From the NCBI GenBank assembly GCA_017617445.1, contig JAFZWE010000033.1, forward strand, positions 1 to 49,468: a stretch of 49,468 nt of DNA. The letters run 5' to 3'. Position 1 is the stretch's first letter, and each line of letters starts with the position of its first letter. The notes under the pieces were generated by a model that had not been told where the DNA came from, did no database searches, and saw nothing but the letters and a program-made list of their open reading frames with translations. The position numbers were made by a program, and so were the translations under genes. Shown here piece by piece: positions 32,711 through 40,689 of this stretch. Source of the DNA: Bacteroidales bacterium. Its GTDB lineage: Bacteria; Bacteroidota; Bacteroidia; Bacteroidales; WCHB1-69.

Positions 32711-34255
32711 ATGAAAAACAGAAACGTATTGAATTACACGCTTTTGCAACTTTTGGGCAAGGGCGGCATGGCCGAAGTGTGGTACGCCGAAAACGAGATC
32801 GGCAATGTGTCCGCGGTGAAAATCCTCAATGCCGACCTTTCGCTCAACGAGAGCATTGTGGAGCGTTTCCGCAACGAGGCCCGCGTCACCGTGAAACTGA
32901 AGCACCCCAACATCCGCCAAGTGTACGACTATGCCGTTCTTGACGGACGCCCCTGCATGGTAATGGAGTATCTGGAAGGCGAGGATCTCAGCTCCCGCAT
33001 GAAGCATGGCGAGCGCTTCACCGGCGAACAGCTCAAAAAGTGGTGGAACCAGTTGGCCTCCGCCCTCAACTACACCCATGCACAGGGCATAGTGCACCGC
33101 GACATCAAGCCCTCCAACATTTTCATTGACCGGGAGAATAATGTGAAGCTGCTGGATTTCGGCATCGCGAAGGTGCAGGAGGGTATCACCATGACCCAGA
33201 CTGGCGACTCCATGGGCACGCTGATGTACATGAGTCCCGAGCAGGTGCGCGACAGCAAGCACATCGACCATAAAACTGACCTCTACTCCTTGGCGGTGAC
33301 CTTCGTGCATTTGCTGACCGGCAATGTCCCTTACGACCGCGACACCACCGACGACTATGAGATACGGAAGAATATTGTGGAAACACCGCTTGTGATGACG
33401 GGCGTGCCATCCCAATGGCAGAATTTCCTGCACCCCTATTTGGCCAAGAACCCTGCTGAGCGTCCCGCGCTGACGGAGTTCTCCGTGGAAGCCGGCTCCA
33501 GCGGTTATGTTCCGCCGGTGGCCCCGCCAGTTCCCGCCTCGGAGGAGACCGTGGTGGGCGGTGTCATGTCTTCTTCCGAAGAAACCATTGTGGGAAATGC
33601 GAAAACTCCACAAGTCAATGTCAATCAAAAGAATGTCAAAACTTCCGCCCCGCAGAAACCCAAGAAAAAGCGCAAGGGGTTGATTATCGGAATTGTTGTG
33701 GCTGTGTTGTTGCTGGGAGCCATTTACATTTTTTGCAATTCTTTTCATGTCTTCGGCTTTGTGCCCATGTGGGTGCTGGCAGGTGTAGTGGTATTGGTGG
33801 GTACTATGGTTTGGCTAAATAAGAAGAAAGTGCCTGTAGATCAGACGATGGAATATGTGGACTTGGGTCTGCCAAGTGGCACATTGTGGAGGGGAATGAA
33901 TGAGGGTGGTGACCATTTCTACAGCTATGATGAGGCAATGAGCATATATGGTAATCAACTTCCCACCACGGAGCAATGGGTGGAATTAGTAGAATCCTGT
34001 ACATGGAAATGGACGGATGGGGGCTACAATGTAAAAGGTCCCAACGGCCACTGCATCTTTCTGCCCACTGCGGGCGTCCGCATTTACAATGGCAATGACG
34101 GTGAGTACGTCGTGGGATCCGGCGGCAACTATTGGTCGTCCACTCCCTACGGTTCAGAGTACGCGTGGGCCCTCGGCTTCAATTCGGGCGGCCATGGCGT
34201 GTACAGCCACGACCGCTGCGACGGTCTCTCTGTGCGGCTCGTCCAAGGTAAATGA
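32711..34255 (+). CDS. membrane Ser/Thr protein kinase fused to a C-terminal FISUMP / C-type-lectin-like domain
   Basis: The product is 514 residues. The Hanks kinase domain (about 8-260) has the Gly loop GKGGMAEVW (16-24), Lys37 in SAVKIL, HRDIKPSN (129-136), DFG (149-151) and SPE (175-177), so it should be active. A Pro/Ser linker with two EET(V/I)VG motifs, possible phospho-Thr sites, leads to two membrane helices (about 323-343 and 352-369) flanked by KPKKKRK and NKKK, which puts both ends in the cytoplasm. Residues 382-514 are a FISUMP-type domain: YVDLGLPSGTLW, LPTTEQWVELV, GNYWSSTPY and the final LSVRLVQ. This C-terminal layout is that of diversity-generating-retroelement variable proteins. 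ATG 32702 is an alternative start. Confidence 0.88.
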   Translation: MKNRNVLNYTLLQLLGKGGMAEVWYAENEIGNVSAVKILNADLSLNESIVERFRNEARVTVKLKHPNIRQVYDYAVLDGRPCMVMEYLEGEDLSSRMKHGERFTGEQLKKWWNQLASALNYTHAQGIVHRDIKPSNIFIDRENNVKLLDFGIAKVQEGITMTQTGDSMGTLMYMSPEQVRDSKHIDHKTDLYSLAVTFVHLLTGNVPYDRDTTDDYEIRKNIVETPLVMTGVPSQWQNFLHPYLAKNPAERPALTEFSVEAGSSGYVPPVAPPVPASEETVVGGVMSSSEETIVGNAKTPQVNVNQKNVKTSAPQKPKKKRKGLIIGIVVAVLLLGAIYIFCNSFHVFGFVPMWVLAGVVVLVGTMVWLNKKKVPVDQTMEYVDLGLPSGTLWRGMNEGGDHFYSYDEAMSIYGNQLPTTEQWVELVESCTWKWTDGGYNVKGPNGHCIFLPTAGVRIYNGNDGEYVVGSGGNYWSSTPYGSEYAWALGFNSGGHGVYSHDRCDGLSVRLVQGK

Positions 34256-34278
34256 TTGCGCGCGCCAGGGCGCAATCA
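34253..34278. repeat. 9-bp palindrome at the stop codon of the kinase gene
   Basis: TGATTGCGC (34253-34261) and GCGCAATCA (34270-34278) are perfect inverted repeats with an 8-nt loop GCGCCAGG. The arm begins at the TGA stop. No T-run follows, so it is not a typical terminator. Palindromes just 3' of variable regions are a known feature of diversity-generating retroelement targets. Confidence 0.8.
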
Positions 34279-34304
34279 CAAGACATTGAAATATGGCTTG
34301 GAGG

Positions 34305-34327
34305 TTCCGTCAGTTGCGCTGGCGGAA
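34305..34327. other. second hairpin downstream of the kinase gene
   Basis: TTCCGTCAG (34305-34313) pairs with CTGGCGGAA (34319-34327) with one G-U pair and a TTGCG loop. It lacks a strong T-run. It may help end transcription of the kinase gene or belong to the same post-target structure. The rest of 34279-34389 holds no gene. Confidence 0.5.
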
Positions 34328-34389
34328 TGGTGGGGTAATTCATTTTACGCCACATACCATTCCTAATTGTTCATTGTCAATTGGGCATT

Positions 34390-35736
34390 TTACCACTCCT
34401 TTTTCGCTTTCTCCAGCAGCTGTATGAACTCGGGGTCGCTGTGCATGCGGGCGAGAATGCAGGCGGCCAGCACCCGCCCCGCCTGTACGTCGGAGGCGTA
34501 ATGGTAGCCTGCCACGATGCGGCTGTAGCCGATCTCATAGCCGCATTTCAATAGTTCATTCTGCCGCTCTGGCATCAGCTCAATCATCACCAATGCGATG
34601 CCCCAGCCGGTGGCGGCAGTGATGGAGGGATACGATGAGTTGTCGGCGTATGTTGGCTCCTCGTCTGGAATCAGGGTTGATTCACCGAACAGCACGTAGG
34701 GTCTTTGGCGGAAAGAATTCTGCTCTTTCAGCAGGAGGGATTGCTTGAACAGGGTTTGGCTTGTCCATGTTAGGAGTGCAACGGTGTTCGGGTTGGTGTG
34801 GTCCGACAGGGGTTCTTCCACCGCGACAGCGAACGCTTTGTACATGGTTTCGGCGTTGTACTCGTTATCGCTGATGGCCTGCCGCCCGCGCTCAGTGCCG
34901 CGCTCGGCTTTGGCCACCCAGTAGGCCGCCACATCACCGTAAAAGAAGTGACTTTCGGTCGTAACGGGCTCGTCCAGAATGCGGTTGCCGTTGGGGTAGC
35001 CGGGCGTCTGCTTTGTCATTTCCGGCCGCAGTTTCAGAAACTCGGCGCGGGCGGCAGCGAGGTCACCGGCATAGTCGGGCGAGGTGTGCATACGGGCAAA
35101 TGCCGCCGACGAGGCCAGCCGCCCCGCATCCACGTCGCTCTGCCAGTGTGCCCCCACAATCACGCGGCTCTGTCCATACTCGAAGCCGCGCCGTAGGATG
35201 GTGTCCTGCAACTCGGGGGCCATCTCCGCCAAGGCCAGCGCAATCGCCCAGCCCGTTGAGGTGTGCCCCGACGGATAGGAACCGTTGTGGCGCAAGCCCT
35301 CTTCATCGTCGAATTGGCCGAACACGTGCTCTCCCATGCGCGCAAAGGGACGCACCCGCATATAGTGCACTTTCGCGGATTTGACACTGGAATCTCCGGT
35401 GACTGCCGCGCGCTGGATGAATTTCCAGAGGGCCGGTGTCTTCTCCTTGTTGATTTTAATGCCCAATGCCTCCCCGAAAACGCTGGCGAAGCGCTCCATG
35501 CCGTACAGCGACTCCCAGCTGGCCTGCTCGCCACGCGGCGTGTTGCGCAACGACTTGCCCCAAATCCAACGGTTGAAGTCGTGAGCAAACAGCAAACTCG
35601 ACGTGTCGGGCGGCGCCGGCAGGTAAACCACCGCATCCGGCGACTCATATTGGTAAAAATAGTGCTTGCTCTGTGCCGTGGCCGAAAAAACAAGACCTGC
35701 CACAAGGACAAGAAATGCCATTTTTCTTCCCAGCAT
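34390..35736 (-). CDS. secreted PAP2 / class A acid phosphatase, tandem-duplicated with degenerate second half
   Basis: The product is 448 residues from ATG 35736 (MLGRKMAFLVLVAGLVFSATAQ, a signal peptide); other starts up to 35781 are possible. The first half has the full non-specific acid phosphatase signature: KVHYMRVRP (KX6RP), YPSGHTS (PSGH) and SRVIVGAHWQSD (SRX5HX3D). The second half repeats the plan (LFGESTLIP, then SRIVAGYHYASD with the same His and Asp), but PSGH has become PSIT and the Lys of KX6RP is shifted. Only the first site should be catalytic. It hydrolyses phosphomonoesters in the periplasm; the substrate is unknown. Confidence 0.88.
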   Translation of the reverse strand: MLGRKMAFLVLVAGLVFSATAQSKHYFYQYESPDAVVYLPAPPDTSSLLFAHDFNRWIWGKSLRNTPRGEQASWESLYGMERFASVFGEALGIKINKEKTPALWKFIQRAAVTGDSSVKSAKVHYMRVRPFARMGEHVFGQFDDEEGLRHNGSYPSGHTSTGWAIALALAEMAPELQDTILRRGFEYGQSRVIVGAHWQSDVDAGRLASSAAFARMHTSPDYAGDLAAARAEFLKLRPEMTKQTPGYPNGNRILDEPVTTESHFFYGDVAAYWVAKAERGTERGRQAISDNEYNAETMYKAFAVAVEEPLSDHTNPNTVALLTWTSQTLFKQSLLLKEQNSFRQRPYVLFGESTLIPDEEPTYADNSSYPSITAATGWGIALVMIELMPERQNELLKCGYEIGYSRIVAGYHYASDVQAGRVLAACILARMHSDPEFIQLLEKAKKEW

Positions 35737-35796
35737 CCCAATAATATGATTTCGCTTTCCTTTAACTTTCATCCCTTTCAATTTTTACTTTTCAGT

Positions 35797-36655
<859 letters not shown>

Positions 36656-36663
<8 letters not shown>

Positions 36664-37972
36664 GATTGGGGGAGGTTTCGTGGGTGGAATGGAGAATTTG
36701 GTGCCAATGGTTTTTCAGTTCTTGGTAATATTGGCGGATATTTTGTGGTGTGATGATGCAGTCGGATATGCGCAAGTGGCTCTGTTTGAGGAAGAGAATG
36801 GAGATGAAGATGGCGTTGGCGGCGTTGGCGCAGGTGGTGGTGATGGCCGCCCCGTAGATGCCGAGCACCGGGATGAGGGTGAAGCCGCACAGCAGGGTGA
36901 ACGCCACGCCGCAAAGGGCGGTGTAGGTGTTGATGTGGTACTTGCCGATGCCGGAGTAGTAGTGTCCGAAGATAAGGGCTAAGCAGTAGAGCAGCGCCCC
37001 CGGCGCGAGGATCCAGATCAGGTAGGTCACTTCGCCGAACTCGGGCCCGAACAGCCAGCGGTAGAAGGCGGGTGGGAAACAGGCCAGCAGGAACATCGCT
37101 GCCGTGGAAACCAGCAGGCAGATTTTGCTCAACTCGAGCGTGAGCCGCTGCGAGTAGGCACGGTCGTCGGCATTGGCGATGCGCGCGTACTGCACCAGCG
37201 CGATGCTGCGGCTGATGATCCAGATCGCCTCCACCAACGATACGGCGTTGGAAAAAACTCCGGTGCTTCCGATATTAACGTAAGTATCTAACAGATAATA
37301 ACTTAAACGAAGGTTGAAGAACTGCACGAAGTGGCTGCTCTGGTTCAGCAGACCGAAGCGGAACAGGTCTTTCAGTACCGCTTGGTACTCGTGCCATGGA
37401 TGGACGCGGAAGCCGCGAAACTCGTTGCGTAGCAGGAATAGTCCGGCGAGCCAGCTGCCGCCGTATGCCACGTACAACGCGATGATGTAGGCGTTGATGT
37501 TCAGCATCCCGATGCCGAAGTAGCAGATACACAGGGTAGATAGAAGTGCTACTGGCTGCCACAGGTTCACCATGTTGGCCGCCGTCACCCGCTCGCGCCC
37601 GATGAGGATGGTGGTGTTGACCGCACTCAGCGACGAGAGCACCGACAGCAGTCCGATATGCAGGGCAACGACGTGCGGAAGGGTAGGGTAGAAGAGGGGA
37701 ATTACTGCCGCTGCCACCAGCCCGACCAGCGTGGACCATACGTAGCTGGGCAGAAAAAGCTTGGAGAAGGGGTACTTGGGGGTGAGATAGACCAGACTTG
37801 CACCGCTTACGATGTCGCTGAAAATCAGTACGAAGGCGATGGTAGAAAGCAGCAGGGTTTGTTCTCCTTTGCCCACGTCGCCCACCGCTTGCGAAATCAC
37901 CACCGCGATGATGAAACTGAGTACTGCACCCAGCACTTTGGTTCCCAGCGTGTTGATGATTTTCTTGAACAC
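36656..37972 (-). CDS. polysaccharide flippase (MATE-like Wzx/MviN superfamily)
   Basis: This 438-residue polytopic membrane protein has about 12 to 14 hydrophobic helices and the N-terminal MFKKIINTLGTKVLGAVLSFIIAVVISQ typical of lipid-linked oligosaccharide flippases. Later features are FGLLNQSSHFVQFFNLRLSYYLLD and an Arg/Pro-rich FGPEFGE loop. It likely flips an undecaprenyl- or similar lipid-linked glycan across the inner membrane. No glycosyltransferase genes are next to it, which is unusual for a classical O-antigen locus. It follows yciO by 14 bp and overlaps the methyltransferase. Confidence 0.85.
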
Positions 37973-37986
37973 GGTTCAGCGTTTGG

Positions 37987-38607
37987 TTAATACAGCATCT
38001 CGATGTCGCCTTTGCCCTCGCGCACCACCTCAATGTCGCCGGAAGTGCAGTCCACCACAGTAGAGGGCACGTTGTCGCCGTAGCCACCGTCGATCACCAT
38101 GTCCACCATGTCGCCGTAGCGCTCGTAAATCAGCTCGGGGTCGGTGGTGTACTCGATGACCTCATCGTCGTCCTTCACGGAGGTGGAAAGGATGGGGTGC
38201 CCCAGCACGCGCACAATCTCGCGGGTGATGGAGTTGTCGGGCACGCGGATGCCGACCGTCTTCTTGTTGCTTTGCAGCAGCTTCGGCACATCGTTGTTGG
38301 CCTCCAAAATGAAAGTGTAGGGACCGGGCAGCGTGCGCTTCATCACCTTGAAGATGTTGTTGCTGATGGGTTTGGTAAAGGTGGAAAGATGGCTCAGATC
38401 GTGACAGATGAAGGTCATGGCGCTCTTCTTTTTCTTGTCGCCCAGTATCTCGGTGATGCGTTCAATGGCCTTCGGCTTGAAAATATCGCACCCGATTCCG
38501 TAGATTGTGTCAGTAGGATAGATGATAATTCCGCCATCCATCAGACAATCCACCGCCTTCTGTATTTCTCGCGGGTTGGGGTTTTCGGGATATATTTTCA
38601 GAAACAT
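37987..38607 (-). CDS. YciO/Sua5/YrdC family protein
   Basis: The product is 206 residues. The YrdC fold is visible as GGIIIYPTDTIYGIGCDIF (the positively charged nucleotide/tRNA groove), KKKSAMTFICHDLSHLS, PGPYTFILEAN, KTVGIRVPDN and LSTSVKDDDE. The family makes threonylcarbamoyl-AMP for tRNA t6A; the shorter YciO branch is of less certain function. Which branch this belongs to cannot be settled from motifs alone. It starts about 18 nt after the SRP RNA and may be expressed by readthrough from it. Confidence 0.85.
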   Translation of the reverse strand: MFLKIYPENPNPREIQKAVDCLMDGGIIIYPTDTIYGIGCDIFKPKAIERITEILGDKKKKSAMTFICHDLSHLSTFTKPISNNIFKVMKRTLPGPYTFILEANNDVPKLLQSNKKTVGIRVPDNSITREIVRVLGHPILSTSVKDDDEVIEYTTDPELIYERYGDMVDMVIDGGYGDNVPSTVVDCTSGDIEVVREGKGDIEMLY

Positions 38608-38624
38608 AGTTATTGTAAATAAAA

Positions 38625-38726
38625 GAGGGTAAGCTACTTACATCACATCGCTACAACCAATGTACCCTTGCTGCATTCCTGCCCTGGGGGAGTTGAAAGG
38701 GAGCAGATTGTATAAGACTTACCCGG
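38625..38726 (-). ncRNA. ffs: signal recognition particle RNA (4.5S-type)
   Basis: The minus strand has the SRP helix 8 apex GCA-GGAA-TGC followed by AGCA (in CAGGGCAGGAATGCAGCAAGG), the GGAA tetraloop and Ffh-binding loop of bacterial 4.5S RNA. A closing stem GGGTAAG/CTTACCC (plus 38718-38724 with 38627-38633) delimits a transcript of about 100 nt, ending in a T-rich stretch. A -7 box lies 4-11 bp before the 5' end. Function: targets ribosomes making membrane or secreted proteins with Ffh. Confidence 0.9.
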
Positions 38727-38729
38727 CGG

Positions 38730-38737
38730 CAAAAGTA
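38730..38737 (-). promoter_or_regulatory. -7 box (TACTTTTG) of the SRP RNA gene
   Basis: On the minus strand TACTTTTG fits TAnnTTTG and sits 4 bp before the predicted RNA 5' end. Confidence 0.65.
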
Positions 38738-38817
38738 CACTTTTTTTCTTTGTGTCCAGTAACCTGATGAAATTTTATTTTTACTGTTTTTTGAGGTATG
38801 GAATTAACCTCTGCGGG

Positions 38818-40413
38818 TCACAGTTTGTCTTCCCGTGTCTGGTTGATGTCGCGGTGTTCTGGATAATCCAAAGAGTAGTGGAGTCCACGGCTTTCCTTGC
38901 GGTCCATGGCATTGCGGATAATCAGGTAGCCCACATTGATGATGTTGCGCAATTCGCAGATCTCGGGAATCAGAATGGATTTTTTGTAAAGGTCCTCGGT
39001 CTCGCGGTACAGGATTTCCAATCGGTCGAAGGCGCGCTGCAGGCGCAGGTTGGAGCGTACAATGCCCACATAGCTGGCCATGATGGTCTGCACCTCTTTC
39101 ATGGATTGTGTGATCAGCACCATCTCTTCATTCAACACAGTGCCTTCGGTGTTCCAGTCGGGGATATCGTCGCAGAAATCTATCTGGGAGACGGCTTCTA
39201 CAGCGTTGACACAAGCGCGATGAGAGAAGACCAACGCTTCCAGCAATGAATTGGAAGCCAGACGGTTGGCTCCATGCAATCCGGTAGAAGCGCATTCGCC
39301 GGAGGCGTACAGGTTGCGGATGGTGGAGCGTCCCCACTCGTCCACCTGGATGCCGCCGCAGGAGTAATGGGCGGCGGGCACCACAGGAATCATCTCCTTG
39401 GTGGGGTCGATGCCGATGCTGAGGCATTTGGCATAGATGTTGGGGAAGTGGGCGAACATCTCCTCTTTTTTGATGAGGGTAGTATCCAAATAGACATGGT
39501 CCACACCCTTGGTTTTCATTTCGTTATCGATGGCGCGGGCCACAATGTCGCGGGGGGCGAGCGAGCCACGCGGGTCGTACTTGTTCATGAAACTCTCGCC
39601 GTCTTTGTTCTTCAGCACGGCCCCGGCGCCACGCATAGCCTCCGTGATCAGGAACGAGGGACGCTCGCTGGGGTTGTAGAGCGAGGTGGGATGAAACTGC
39701 ACGAACTCCATGCCGCGCACTGCACCCTTGGCGCGATACACCATGGCGATGCCGTCGCCGGTAGCCACAGTGGGATTGGTGGTGTTGCCGTAAACGGTGC
39801 CGATGCCGCCGGTGGCCATCATGGTCACCTTCGACAAGACAGTATCCACGGTCTTGGTCTGCGGATTATAGATGTAGGCTCCGTAGCAGGTGATGCCTTC
39901 GGTGTGGCGGTTCACCTCTATGCCGAGGTGGTGCTGCGTGATGATCTCCACCGCAAGGTGGTTGTCGAGAATCTCGATGTTGGGATTCTTGTGCGCCGCC
40001 ATAATCAGCTTCTCCTCAATCTCGTAGCCGGTGATGTCCTTGTGGTGCAACACGCGGAACTCGGAGTGGCCACCCTCCTTGGCGAGGGCGAACTTGCCGC
40101 TCTGGGTCTTGTCGAAGTCCACGCCCCACTCCACCAGCTCCATCACACGGGCGGTGGACTCGCGAATGGTGATCTCCACAATGTGACGGTCCGACAACTC
40201 GTCTCCCGCCACCATGGTGTCCTGAATGTGCTTCTCGTAGGTGTCAGGACTGTACATCACCGCTGCGATGCCGCCCTGGGCGTACTTGGTGGAGGTGTCG
40301 TCAATCTTGGCTTTGGTAATCATGCAGACCTTGCCGAAGTTGGCGGCTTTCAGTGCAAAACACAGCCCCGCAATGCCAGAGCCGATGACTAAGAAATCTA
40401 CTTTTTTTCTCAT
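38818..40413 (-). CDS. nadB: L-aspartate oxidase
   Basis: This 531-residue flavoprotein oxidises L-aspartate to iminoaspartate, the first step of de novo NAD synthesis. The FAD dinucleotide fold GSGIAGLCFALKAANFGKV, TSTKYAQGGIAAV, the TGGIGTVYGNTTNP segment, and the substrate/flavin region AHYSCGGIQVDEWGRS with ASGECASTGLHGANRLASNSLLEALVF are all present. The C-terminal helical domain carries RSNLRLQRAFDRL. nadA and nadC are not in the window. It is transcribed divergently from a Nudix regulator with shared upstream DNA and twin operators. Confidence 0.95.
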   Translation of the reverse strand: MRKKVDFLVIGSGIAGLCFALKAANFGKVCMITKAKIDDTSTKYAQGGIAAVMYSPDTYEKHIQDTMVAGDELSDRHIVEITIRESTARVMELVEWGVDFDKTQSGKFALAKEGGHSEFRVLHHKDITGYEIEEKLIMAAHKNPNIEILDNHLAVEIITQHHLGIEVNRHTEGITCYGAYIYNPQTKTVDTVLSKVTMMATGGIGTVYGNTTNPTVATGDGIAMVYRAKGAVRGMEFVQFHPTSLYNPSERPSFLITEAMRGAGAVLKNKDGESFMNKYDPRGSLAPRDIVARAIDNEMKTKGVDHVYLDTTLIKKEEMFAHFPNIYAKCLSIGIDPTKEMIPVVPAAHYSCGGIQVDEWGRSTIRNLYASGECASTGLHGANRLASNSLLEALVFSHRACVNAVEAVSQIDFCDDIPDWNTEGTVLNEEMVLITQSMKEVQTIMASYVGIVRSNLRLQRAFDRLEILYRETEDLYKKSILIPEICELRNIINVGYLIIRNAMDRKESRGLHYSLDYPEHRDINQTREDKL

Positions 40414-40461
40414 TTTATAAGATTAAGGTATGCCGAATAAGGGCAGTTTCTTTTGAAAGTG

Positions 40462-40491
40462 CAAAATTACAATGATTTTTTGGATTGCCAA
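40462..40491 (-). promoter_or_regulatory. Bacteroidota promoter (-33 TTG, 19 nt, -7 TAATTTTG) for nadB
   Basis: On the minus strand TTG (plus 40489-40491) and TAATTTTG (plus 40462-40469) are 19 nt apart. The predicted leader is about 45 nt. Confidence 0.72.
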
Positions 40492-40604
40492 TTCACGAAA
40501 TAACTTCCGAAAATCTTCCCTATTACAAGGGTATAAGATGTCGATATCGCAATTATTTTTATAAAATTTATTTATAAATAATTGATTATCAACAATAAAA
40601 TATT

Positions 40605-40623
40605 TTGCGTAAATTCTACACAA
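40605..40623. promoter_or_regulatory. palindromic operator 1 (TTGCGTA-N5-TACACAA) in the nadB/Nudix divergent region
   Basis: TTGCGTA (40605-40611), AATTC, TACACAA (40617-40623): an inverted repeat with one mismatch, identical in layout to operator 2. It lies just upstream of the -33 region of the Nudix regulator gene. Confidence 0.7.
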
Positions 40624-40628
40624 AATAG

Positions 40629-40657
40629 TTGCATTTCAAAATAAAGTTGTATTTTTG
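40629..40657 (+). promoter_or_regulatory. promoter (-33 TTG, 18 nt, -7 TATTTTTG) for the Nudix regulator
   Basis: TTG (40629-40631) and TATTTTTG (40650-40657) fit the Bacteroidota pattern. The -7 box overlaps operator 2 and the start codon is at 40690. Confidence 0.65.
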
Positions 40658-40673
40658 CGTACTTTTTACGCAA
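40655..40673. promoter_or_regulatory. palindromic operator 2 (TTGCGTA-N5-TACGCAA) over the Nudix gene promoter
   Basis: TTGCGTA (40655-40661), CTTTT, TACGCAA (40667-40673): a perfect inverted repeat. It covers the end of the -7 box and the predicted transcription start, so bound protein would block initiation. Its centre is 50 bp from the centre of operator 1. Confidence 0.75.
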
Positions 40674-40689
40674 TTAAAAATATACCAAA

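Noticed and set aside
40535-40552. Possible third copy of the TTGCGTA palindrome near GATGTCGATATCGCAA
   Set aside because: One half-site is degenerate and the 5-nt spacing is not kept.
40423-40623. 66-codon minus-strand frame between nadB and the Nudix gene
   Set aside because: It lies in AT-rich regulatory DNA covering the nadB promoter and operator 1, with no recognisable features.
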